From an uncultured bacterium (GTDB lineage Bacteria; Pseudomonadota; Gammaproteobacteria; Burkholderiales; Burkholderiaceae_E), in NCBI GenBank assembly GCA_903864485.1, contig CAIPGD010000381.1, positions 1 through 5,064 on the forward strand: a stretch of DNA of 5,064 nt, written 5' to 3'. The notes under the pieces were generated by a model. The model searched no databases. It was given only the letters and a program-made list of their open reading frames with translations, and had not been told where the DNA came from. Position numbers and translations under genes: made by a program. Positions 1-5,064 of this stretch are shown here, piece after piece; position 1 is the stretch's first letter; every line of letters starts with the position of its first letter.

Positions 1-1052
1 AACACGGCAGGGTGTTGGCCGACAACTTGTTTGGCAGCCAATCGGAGGACGCCACCCGTCGCGACTTCACCGTCAATGCGCTGTACTACGACCCCAGTTC
101 AGATGAGGTACTCGACTACCACGGCGGCGTCAGCGACCTAAAAAAGCGCCTGATCCGCATGATCGGAGATCCGGCGACGCGTTACCGTGAAGATCCGGTT
201 CGAATGCTGCGCTCCGTGCGGTTTGCGGCAAAACTCGGGTTCACCATTGAGGAGCAGACCCGGGCACCGATTCGCGAGATGGCAGAGCTGATCCACAACG
301 TCCCGGTCGCCCGACTTTTTGATGAGATGCTGAAGCTTCTCCAGTCGGGCCAAGCCATGGCTTGTCTGCGTCAACTGCGTGATGCGGGCCTGCACCACGG
401 TCTACTCCCGCTCCTGGATGTCATCCTCGAACAGCCACAGGGCGCTCGGTTTGTGGAAATTGCGTTGGCCCGAACCGATGAGAGGGTGCGCGAAGGAAAA
501 AGTATCAGCCCAGGTTTTCTGTTTGCCACGCTGCTTTGGCAACAAGTGCGAACGCGCTGGGAGGCTGGGATCGCCCGGGGGGATTACCCCATTCCCGCGC
601 TGATGGCTGCGATCGACCTCGCGCTAGACGAACAAAGCGAACAACTCGCGATCCAGAAGCGTTTTATCGCCGATATGCGTGAAATCTGGTCGCTTCAACC
701 GCGTTTTGAGCGCCGCACCGGCAGCCAGCCGTATCGCTTGCTCGAACATATCCGCTATCGGGCCGGGTTTGACTTTTTGATGCTCCGAACGGACGCAGGT
801 GAAATCGAACCCGAGCTGGTGGCGTGGTGGGACCGATTTGCCGACGGATCGCCCAATGAGCGAGACACGATGATCGCCGACCTTGCCCGCGGCCCAGGGA
901 GCTCGTCAACCGGAATCGGCCGCCCGCGCCGACGGCGACGCCGCAGTAGCGGCAGTGACCAGGGGGGCACTCAGGGAGACACTCAGGGAGACACACAGGG
1001 TGGCACAAAGGGAGATACAGGCGGTGGGTCCGAGGTTGTCAGCGAGTCCTGA
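1..1052 (+). CDS. pcnB: Poly(A) polymerase I, 5'-truncated by window edge
   Basis: This is the C-terminal two-thirds or so of a class II nucleotidyltransferase that adds poly(A) tails to RNA 3' ends and promotes RNA decay. The frame is open to the window edge (first full codon at 3, reading HGRVLADN), so the GTG at 12 is internal and the true start lies upstream. Visible signatures are DNLFG, the RRDFTVNALYY motif (from about 57), YREDPVRMLRSVRFAAKLGF (about 183-242), LFDEMLKLL, and the later LLEHIRYRAGFDFLMLR and WW segments. The catalytic GS and DxD region is missing. Against tRNA CCA-adding enzymes, which share the fold, stand the close match to E. coli PcnB along this length, the basic tail (RPRRRRRR at 921-944) and the adjacent folK. 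The tail ends in a five-unit tetrapeptide repeat (960-1019), probably disordered. The stop TGA at 1050-1052 lies inside folK. Confidence 0.95.
   Translation, partial: HGRVLADNLFGSQSEDATRRDFTVNALYYDPSSDEVLDYHGGVSDLKKRLIRMIGDPATRYREDPVRMLRSVRFAAKLGFTIEEQTRAPIREMAELIHNVPVARLFDEMLKLLQSGQAMACLRQLRDAGLHHGLLPLLDVILEQPQGARFVEIALARTDERVREGKSISPGFLFATLLWQQVRTRWEAGIARGDYPIPALMAAIDLALDEQSEQLAIQKRFIADMREIWSLQPRFERRTGSQPYRLLEHIRYRAGFDFLMLRTDAGEIEPELVAWWDRFADGSPNERDTMIADLARGPGSSSTGIGRPRRRRRRSSGSDQGGTQGDTQGDTQGGTKGDTGGGSEVVSES
960..1019 (+). repeat. 12-nt tandem repeat in the pcnB tail, five units
   Basis: Five consecutive 12-nt units in the pcnB frame encode QGGT, QGDT, QGDT, QGGT and KGDT. The DNA units are near-identical (typical unit CAGGGAGACACT). 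The repeat extends the arginine-rich C-terminal tail with a polar segment likely to be unstructured. The last unit contains the putative folK ribosome-binding site. This can be seen directly in the sequence; variation in copy number between strains is inference. Confidence 0.9.
1010..1014 (+). promoter_or_regulatory. Putative folK ribosome-binding site within the pcnB repeat
   Basis: GGGAG, preceded by AA, ends 9 nt before the GTG at 1024 in the folK frame. It is the best Shine-Dalgarno match near any folK start candidate and is the main reason for choosing that start. Copies of the same GGGAG occur at 974-978 and 986-990 because they belong to the tandem repeat. Confidence 0.55.
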
Positions 1053-1572
1053 CCTGGACCCCAGTGCCTGTAAGGCATGGGTCGGTATCGGCGCGAACCT
1101 CGGGGATCCCGCTAAGGCGGTCTTGGACGCCATCGATGCCCTTGAAACTCTGCCGCAGACGCGAGTCGACGCTCGCTCCAGCTTATGGCGAACCAAACCG
1201 GTCGATGCGCCCGGGCCTTATTACGTCAACGCCGTCGTCCGGCTACGGACCTTGCTTTCCCCGCACGCCTTGTTGTCTGCGCTCCTCGCGTTAGAAAACC
1301 AGTTTGGCCGCGAGCGTTCAAGCCCTAACGCCCCGCGCACCCTTGACCTCGATCTGTTAATGGTTGACGACCTCACCCACAACGATGAAGGCCCACCCGC
1401 GCTCGCGCTCCCCCACCCGAGACTGTGTGAGCGCGCTTTTGTGCTGGCTCCGCTGGCTGAACTAGATCCAGGTCTTCGCTTACCTAACCACGAACGGGTC
1501 GAGCAAACCTTGGCCCACCTGCTCAAGAACCCAAACCAGGCCGTCGAGCTACTGGCATACTTCCGCACATGA
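1024..1572 (+). CDS. folK: 2-amino-4-hydroxy-6-hydroxymethyldihydropteridine pyrophosphokinase
   Basis: HPPK transfers pyrophosphate from ATP to 6-hydroxymethyl-7,8-dihydropterin, the step before dihydropteroate synthase in cytosolic folate synthesis. From the GTG at 1024 it is 182 aa (E. coli FolK is about 159). Visible motifs are WVGIGANLGDP (GANLG at residues 23-27), SSLWRTKPV, PGPYYVNAVV (equivalent to PDYLNAAV), and APRTLDLDLL with Arg105 and the two Mg-binding aspartates Asp108 and Asp110. LPHPRLCERAFVLAPLAELDP follows near the C-terminus. The start is uncertain. GTG 1024 has GGGAG 9 nt upstream; TTG 1036 or CTG 1054 would remove part of an unconserved leader of about 18 residues before WVGIG. 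The open frame continues back to 883, but that extension is out-of-frame pcnB repeat sequence. The 5' end overlaps pcnB by 29 nt and the stop overlaps the next start by 4 nt, which suggests coupled translation. Confidence 0.93.
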   Translation: MGPRLSASPDLDPSACKAWVGIGANLGDPAKAVLDAIDALETLPQTRVDARSSLWRTKPVDAPGPYYVNAVVRLRTLLSPHALLSALLALENQFGRERSSPNAPRTLDLDLLMVDDLTHNDEGPPALALPHPRLCERAFVLAPLAELDPGLRLPNHERVEQTLAHLLKNPNQAVELLAYFRT

Positions 1573-2249
1573 ATCCGCTCTCCTCCGCGAATCCCGCCGG
1601 CACCCCCGAGAATTTGCTGCGTTGGCGTCACATCGTGATCGAAGGTCCCATTGGTGTGGGCAAGACCTCCCTTGCGCGCCGATTGGCCAGCCATACAAAC
1701 GGACGACTTCTGCTGGAACAACCAGAGGTCAACCCGTTTCTGGAACGCTTTTATCGGGATGCCGAACGGTGGGCACTCCCGACCCAGTTGTCATTCCTGT
1801 TCCAGCGTTTGGATCAACTTCGGGAAATGTCTCAATCCCCGCAATTTGAGCAGATGGTGGTGGCCGACTTCCTGTTTGACAAAGACCCGCTTTTCGCGGA
1901 GTTGACGCTGGATGACGAAGAACTGGCGCTATACCGGAAAATCTTTGCTGGATTGCATGCCCATACCCCGGTACCCGACCTGGTCATTTATCTTCAGGCG
2001 CCCGCGGAGTCGCTGATCGAGCGCGTGCAACGTCGGGGTCACGAGTTCGAGGCACCCATCACCGAGGACTACCTGAACCGCCTCTCGGACGCCTACAGCC
2101 GGTTTTTTCATCACTACGACAGCAGCCCGCTACTTATCGTTAACACGCAACGGATGAACCCCAGCGAACGAGATGAGGATTTCGCGCTCCTGATCCGCCA
2201 GATTCAAACCATGCGTGGTCGGCGCGAATTCTTTAATACCGCGATCTGA
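1569..2249 (+). CDS. Deoxynucleoside kinase (dAdo/dGuo kinase-like)
   Basis: A 226-aa P-loop kinase of the deoxyadenosine/deoxyguanosine kinase family, expected to 5'-phosphorylate a deoxynucleoside with a nucleoside triphosphate for DNA-precursor salvage in the cytosol. Visible features are the Walker A GPIGVGKT (residues 26-33) after strand HIVIE, EQPEVNPFLERFYRD (50-64) and the substrate-side Q79-R80. VVADFLFDKDPLFA (97-110) stands where eukaryotic dNKs have a DRS-type motif. PDLVIYLQAP (136-145) and the arginine-rich lid RVQRRGHEFE (152-161) follow. The ATG overlaps the folK stop as ATGA. No strong Shine-Dalgarno sequence precedes it, so translation probably depends on coupling to folK. 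Its position between folK and panB has, as I recall, counterparts in other proteobacteria. The base preference (purine or pyrimidine deoxynucleoside) cannot be decided from the sequence, and a role outside salvage is not excluded. Confidence 0.88.
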   Translation: MNPLSSANPAGTPENLLRWRHIVIEGPIGVGKTSLARRLASHTNGRLLLEQPEVNPFLERFYRDAERWALPTQLSFLFQRLDQLREMSQSPQFEQMVVADFLFDKDPLFAELTLDDEELALYRKIFAGLHAHTPVPDLVIYLQAPAESLIERVQRRGHEFEAPITEDYLNRLSDAYSRFFHHYDSSPLLIVNTQRMNPSERDEDFALLIRQIQTMRGRREFFNTAI

Positions 2250-2259
2250 GTACCCCACC

Positions 2260-2286
2260 CGTGAGCACCACGACGTGAGCACCACG
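2260..2286 (+). repeat. 13-nt direct repeat at the panB start, period 14
   Basis: CGTGAGCACCACG occurs at 2260-2272 and again, perfectly, at 2274-2286. Each copy contains a GTG (2261 and 2275). The second is the chosen panB start. The first is in another frame and reads GTG AGC ACC ACG ACG TGA, a five-codon frame whose stop (2276-2278) overlaps the panB GTG. This looks like a short local duplication of the start region. Confidence 0.85.
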
Positions 2287-3177
2287 CCCCTCGATCTGAC
2301 CGCGGGACCACAAACTGGGACCCAAGCTGGACCACAAACGGGGGCGCCACGCCGTCGGGTCACGCTGCACCGGTTGGCGCAAATGCGCGACGCGGGCGAG
2401 CGGATAACCATGCTGACTTGCTACGACGCCAGCTTTGCGCAACTTCTCGATACAGCCCAGATCGACGTGATGCTGATTGGGGATTCGCTTGGGATGGTCT
2501 TGCAGGGCAAAAACGACACGCTTTCGGTCAGCATCGACGAGATCGCGTACCACGTTCGATGCGTTGCAGCTGGCACCCGATACGCCATGGTCGTCGCAGA
2601 TTTGCCATTTAGCTCCTACGAAACCAGCCCCGAACAGGCCTTTAAATCCGCTGCGCGATTAATGGCCGCCGGCGCTCAGATGGTCAAACTCGAAGGCGGC
2701 TCCTGGATCGCCCCCACGGTCGAGTTCTTGGTGGCCCGCGGCATTCCAGTCTGTGCCCATATTGGTTTCACCCCGCAATCGGTCCACGCCTTGGGTGGCT
2801 ATCGGGTTCAGGGGCGTAGCCCGGCCGATGCTGACCGACTCAGAGCGGATGCCCTTGAACTGGCCGATGCCGGTTCGAGCCTGGTCCTTATGGAAATGGT
2901 TCCGGCCGCACTCGCCGCCCAGATTACGGCCGCTCTAGGGGTTCCGCACGCAACGCGTGCAGCGGTTCCAACGATCGGGATTGGTGCCGGCATAGATTGC
3001 TCCGGCCAGGTCCTGGTGCTGCATGACCTGCTCGGAATCAGCACAGGAGTGCGCCCCCGATTCTCTAAAAACTTCCTGAACGGGCAGGCCGGTGTGAGCG
3101 GAATCGCCGACGCCGTTGCTGCCTATGTTCAAGCGGTGCGCTCTGGCGAATTTCCCGCTGCGGAACACAGCTTCTAA
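2275..3177 (+). CDS. panB: 3-methyl-2-oxobutanoate hydroxymethyltransferase (ketopantoate hydroxymethyltransferase)
   Basis: PanB transfers a hydroxymethyl group from 5,10-methylene-tetrahydrofolate to 2-oxoisovalerate, giving ketopantoate, the first committed step to pantothenate. It is a cytosolic TIM-barrel enzyme. From GTG 2275 it has 300 aa against about 264 in E. coli. Visible are TCYDASFA (48-55), IGDSLGM with Mg ligand Asp70, ADLPF with Asp109, MVKLEGG with Lys138 and Glu140, HALGGYRVQGR (171-181), MEMVP with Glu207, IGIGAG (234-239) and a C-terminal GEFPAAEHSF. The extra length is an N-terminal leader of about 25 residues containing GPQT/GTQA/GPQT repeats, plus an 8-residue insertion (225-232, HATRAAVP) just before IGIGAG. 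The start is uncertain. No good Shine-Dalgarno sequence is seen, the frame is open back to GTG 2215 inside the kinase gene, and 2275 was chosen because it follows the kinase stop by 25 nt. The stop overlaps panC as TAATG. Confidence 0.94.
   Translation: MSTTPLDLTAGPQTGTQAGPQTGAPRRRVTLHRLAQMRDAGERITMLTCYDASFAQLLDTAQIDVMLIGDSLGMVLQGKNDTLSVSIDEIAYHVRCVAAGTRYAMVVADLPFSSYETSPEQAFKSAARLMAAGAQMVKLEGGSWIAPTVEFLVARGIPVCAHIGFTPQSVHALGGYRVQGRSPADADRLRADALELADAGSSLVLMEMVPAALAAQITAALGVPHATRAAVPTIGIGAGIDCSGQVLVLHDLLGISTGVRPRFSKNFLNGQAGVSGIADAVAAYVQAVRSGEFPAAEHSF
2305..2340 (+). repeat. 12-nt tandem repeat in the panB N-terminus, three units
   Basis: Three in-frame 12-nt units lie at 2305-2316, 2317-2328 and 2329-2340: GGACCACAAACT, GGGACCCAAGCT and GGACCACAAACG. 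They encode GPQT, GTQA and GPQT. The outer two are identical over 11 nt. They lie in the leader before the conserved PanB domain, so they should not affect the barrel. Confidence 0.8.
2940..2969 (+). repeat. 24-nt in-frame insertion in panB bounded by GGTTCC, with inner hairpin
   Basis: GGTTCC occurs at 2940-2945 and 2964-2969, exactly 24 nt apart. Removing one period turns ALGVP-HATRAAVP-TIGIGAG into ALGVPTIGIGAG, the form typical of the family. Between the copies lies a perfect inverted repeat, GCACGC-AAC-GCGTGC (2946-2960). The repeat and palindrome are seen directly; that this is an insertion relative to homologues rests on recalled PanB sequences. Confidence 0.65.
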
Positions 3178-4091
3178 TGAAAATCGTCAGAACGGTGGCC
3201 GAACTCCGGGCCCAGTTGCGCGGGCAACTGCGGACCGCCTTCGTGCCGACGATGGGCAACTTGCATGAGGGCCACCTCTCGCTAATGCGAGTCGCGGCGC
3301 GCCTGGGCGATCCCGTCGTGGCGTCGATTTTTGTGAACCGTCTCCAATTTACGCCCAACGAGGATTTCGACCAGTACCCGCGAACCTTCGAGGCCGATTG
3401 CGAGAAACTCGAGCGCGAAGGGGTGTATGTCCTGTTCGCGCCCGACGAAAACGAGCTATATCCCGTGCCTCAGGAGTATCGGGTCTCGCCCCCGACTGGC
3501 TTGGGCGACATTCTTGAAGGTGAGTTTCGCCCTGGTTTTTTCACCGGCGTCACCACCGTGGTGTTGAAACTCTTTAACTGCGTCCAGCCAATGGTTGCAG
3601 TGTTTGGAAAGAAAGATTACCAACAGTTAATGGTCTTGCGTCGCATGGCCGAGCAATTTGCCTTGCCCACCGAAATTGTCCCCGCCGAGACCGTCAGGGC
3701 CCCGGATGGGCTCGCCTTGTCATCTCGCAACGGATACCTGTCCCCTGAGGATCGCGCTCGGGCGCCGATGCTCCATGAGGTGTTGCGGGATACGGTCCAG
3801 GCGCTTCAAGTGAATGGCGTCGCGATGCGCTCGGGAGCTGATTCATCCTCCGTCAAAACCAACTCTCAGACCCAATCTGGAGCGGACATATGGCCCCAAG
3901 CCCTGGCCGCCGAACAAAAAGCCATTGCCCGGCTTTCTGGACTTGGTTGGGTGCCAGACTATGTCTCGGTGCGTCGACGCGCGGACTTGTTGCCACCCAG
4001 TTTGGCCGATGTGGCCAATGCTACGCCACTGGTTGTATTGGCCGCCGCTAGACTCGGTGCGACGCGCCTGATCGACAACCTCGAGGTCTGA
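3177..4091 (+). CDS. panC: Pantothenate synthetase (pantoate-beta-alanine ligase)
   Basis: PanC joins pantoate and beta-alanine using ATP through a pantoyl-adenylate, the last step of pantothenate synthesis, in the cytosol. It is 304 aa (E. coli about 283). Visible are FVPTMGNLHEGH (22-33) with the HxGH adenylation motif at 30-33, SIFVNRLQF (50-58), YPRTFEADCEKL (67-78), LEGEFRPGFFTGVTTVV (113-129), FGKKDYQQL (143-151) and DGLALSSRNGYL (177-188). The C-terminal region ends ATRLIDNLEV. The extra length is mainly a polar segment around residues 214-240 in the C-terminal domain, containing SGAD twice. The start ATG overlaps the panB stop (TAATG). With no clear Shine-Dalgarno sequence, reinitiation after panB is likely. 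IFVNRLQF and KKDYQQ resemble betaproteobacterial versions. PanB and PanC are consecutive here except for the PanE/IlvC-type ketopantoate reductase step, which is not in the window. Confidence 0.96.
   Translation: MKIVRTVAELRAQLRGQLRTAFVPTMGNLHEGHLSLMRVAARLGDPVVASIFVNRLQFTPNEDFDQYPRTFEADCEKLEREGVYVLFAPDENELYPVPQEYRVSPPTGLGDILEGEFRPGFFTGVTTVVLKLFNCVQPMVAVFGKKDYQQLMVLRRMAEQFALPTEIVPAETVRAPDGLALSSRNGYLSPEDRARAPMLHEVLRDTVQALQVNGVAMRSGADSSSVKTNSQTQSGADIWPQALAAEQKAIARLSGLGWVPDYVSVRRRADLLPPSLADVANATPLVVLAAARLGATRLIDNLEV
3831..3887 (+). repeat. Imperfect SGAD-coding direct repeat flanking a polar panC segment
   Basis: TCGGGAGCTGAT (3831-3842) and TCTGGAGCGGAC (3876-3887) match at 9 of 12 positions and both encode SGAD. 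They are 45 nt apart in frame and bound a Ser/Thr/Gln/Asn-rich stretch (SSSVKTNSQTQ) that has no counterpart in the E. coli protein as I recall it. This may be an old in-frame expansion of a surface loop. Confidence 0.5.
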
Positions 4092-4122
4092 GCCCCTATC
4101 TGAGCGCCAATCTGCGCGCCCA
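4087..4122 (+). repeat. Degenerate 12-nt repeat at the panC-galE junction, three units
   Basis: Three adjacent 12-nt units lie at 4087, 4099 and 4111: TCTGAGCCCCTA, TCTGAGCGCCAA and TCTGCGCGCCCA. The first contains the panC stop (TGA at 4089-4091) and the others fill most of the 38-nt gap before the galE stop. The gap shows no clear stem followed by a U-run, so I do not call a terminator. Confidence 0.6.
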
Positions 4123-4129
4123 TTCAAAC

Positions 4130-5064
4130 TCAGCCATGCGGGCTGGCAAATCCATTCGGGTTGTTCGATTGCCAGCGCCAGTGGTCTTCACACATCTGAT
4201 CCAGCGGGCGTTCAGCGCGCCAACCCAGGAGCGCTCGCGCGTGTGCGGGATCGGCGTAACAGCTCGCAATATCGCCAGACCGCCGGTTGACGATCTCGAA
4301 CGGAATCGACCGACCACTGGCTCGTTCAAAGGCGCGGATGACTTCGAGGACGGTGTATCCCGTGCCCGTTCCCAGGTTGACGGTCCAGTGCCCCGGGTGG
4401 TCAAGAATCCGTCGCAGTGAATCGACATGGCCGAGGGCCAGATCCACCACATGAATGTAGTCACGCAAGCCGGTGCCATCACGGGTGTCCCAATCGTCGC
4501 CAAAAACGGAGAGGCGCTCGCGTCGACCAACTGCGACCTGCGCAATAAAGGGCATCAGGTTATTGGGCAAACCACGAGGATCCTCGCCGATCCGGCCACT
4601 TAAATGGGCCCCGACCGGGTTGAAGTAGCGCAGTGTTCCGATGGCCCAGGACGGGTCGCTGGTCGCCAGATCCGTCAAGATGGATTCGATGCACGCCTTG
4701 GTCCGCCCGTACGGGTTGGTCGGTTGGATCGAAGCGGCCTCATTGATCGGGACGCGCTGAGGGTCACCATAAACCGTGGCCGAGGATGAGAACACGATGC
4801 GCCGGACGCCGGCCTGCTCCATCGATTCGAGGAGCACGAGGGTTCCGCCGACGTTGTTGTCCCAGTAGGCGATGGGTTTGCTGACCGATTCGCCAACGGC
4901 CTTGAGTCCCGCAAAGTGAATCACCGCATCAATGGCGTAGGTTTGGAAGATCGTCGCCATCGCGCAGCGGTCGCGAAGGTCAGCCTTCACAAACGGGATC
5001 GCCTGCCCCGTCAATTCGGTCACGCGTTGCAAACTTTGTTCGCTGGCGTTCGACAAATTATCGA
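4130..5064 (-). CDS. galE: UDP-glucose 4-epimerase, N-terminus beyond window
   Basis: An NAD-dependent short-chain dehydrogenase-type epimerase that interconverts UDP-glucose and UDP-galactose. The frame runs off the window end at 5064, and the first visible residues are DNLSNASEQ. By comparison with E. coli GalE about 30 residues are missing, including the GGxGYIG dinucleotide-binding loop; the TTG at 5056 is internal. Counting that Leu as 1, there are IHFAGLKAVGES (46-57), SSSATVYGD with the catalytic Ser (about 92), the catalytic pair Tyr116/Lys120 in NPYGRTK, LRYFNPVGAH, GEDPRGLPNNLMP, RDYIHVVDLALGH (198-210) and the final DHWRWQSNNPNG. At the position of E. coli Tyr299 it has Cys266 (codon at 4259-4261) within GDIASCYADP. 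This resembles human GALE and suggests a pocket large enough for UDP-GlcNAc/GalNAc. It converges on panC, with 38 nt between the stops, so it belongs to another transcription unit. Confidence 0.95.
   Translation of the reverse strand, partial: DNLSNASEQSLQRVTELTGQAIPFVKADLRDRCAMATIFQTYAIDAVIHFAGLKAVGESVSKPIAYWDNNVGGTLVLLESMEQAGVRRIVFSSSATVYGDPQRVPINEAASIQPTNPYGRTKACIESILTDLATSDPSWAIGTLRYFNPVGAHLSGRIGEDPRGLPNNLMPFIAQVAVGRRERLSVFGDDWDTRDGTGLRDYIHVVDLALGHVDSLRRILDHPGHWTVNLGTGTGYTVLEVIRAFERASGRSIPFEIVNRRSGDIASCYADPAHARALLGWRAERPLDQMCEDHWRWQSNNPNGFASPHG

Noticed and set aside
883..1023. N-terminal extension of folK back to the ATG at 883
   Set aside because: The extra 47 residues are the pcnB arginine/repeat region read in another frame, and they resemble nothing in the FolK family. 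A start near 1024 has a better ribosome-binding site.
1221..1721. 166-aa open frame on the minus strand over folK and the kinase start
   Set aside because: It lies opposite two well-supported genes, is rich in Ser/Arg as expected of an antisense shadow in GC-rich DNA, and shows no family motif.
2215..2274. panB start at GTG 2215 inside the kinase gene
   Set aside because: It would add 20 residues encoded by the kinase C-terminal codons in another frame, with no family resemblance. GTG 2275 after the kinase stop is more plausible, though unproven.
4142..4176. Perfect 8-nt inverted repeat GCTGGCAA...TTGCCAGC as a panC terminator
   Set aside because: The loop is 19 nt, no U-run follows, and the stem lies in galE codons for its conserved C-terminus, so it is probably chance.
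4096..4545. 149-aa minus-strand open frame overlapping the galE 3' end
   Set aside because: It is another frame of galE, whose own frame matches the epimerase family throughout.
5054..5056. TTG at 5056 as the galE start
   Set aside because: The frame stays open to the window end and the preceding codons give DN before this Leu, matching the LDNL segment about 30 residues into GalE. The true start is outside.

Overview
The window is a compact, GC-rich proteobacterial chromosome segment. Five genes read rightwards, and one gene reads leftwards and converges on them. Protein signatures point to a betaproteobacterium, probably Burkholderiales-like. PanC has IFVNRLQF where the Escherichia coli protein has IFVNPMQF, and KKDYQQ in place of EKDFQQ. 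PcnB has ATRRDFTVNALYYDP and an arginine-rich tail, and the order pcnB-folK-deoxynucleoside kinase-panB fits that group. This placement rests on remembered family sequences, not on a search.

Layout: positions 1-1052 hold the 3' part of pcnB (poly(A) polymerase), cut by the window edge. folK (about 1024-1572) starts inside the end of pcnB. A deoxynucleoside kinase (1569-2249) overlaps folK by 4 nt (ATGA). panB (about 2275-3177) follows after roughly 25 nt, and panC (3177-4091) overlaps panB by 1 nt (TAATG). After a 38-nt gap comes the stop of a minus-strand galE (4130 to beyond the window end), whose N-terminus is missing. Apart from galE everything looks like one translationally coupled operon. 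I saw no convincing promoter, intrinsic terminator, RNA gene, mobile element or CRISPR array, and no gene-free stretch longer than 38 nt.

Function: PcnB adds 3' poly(A) tails to RNA. FolK makes the pterin pyrophosphate for folate. The kinase salvages deoxynucleosides. PanB and PanC carry out two steps of pantothenate (CoA precursor) synthesis. PanB uses 5,10-methylene-tetrahydrofolate, so folK and panB are linked through folate. GalE interconverts UDP-sugars for surface polysaccharide or galactose metabolism and is probably unrelated to the operon.

The genes are ordinary housekeeping genes. The unusual layer is a set of short repeats, several with a 12-nt or 24-nt period, placed at variable protein positions and gene junctions: the PcnB tail (which also carries the folK ribosome-binding site), the PanB N-terminus, a 24-nt in-frame insertion next to PanB's IGIGAG strand, a polar insertion in PanC, and the panC-galE junction. 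GalE also has cysteine at the position equivalent to E. coli Tyr299, which suggests it may accept N-acetylated UDP-sugars.
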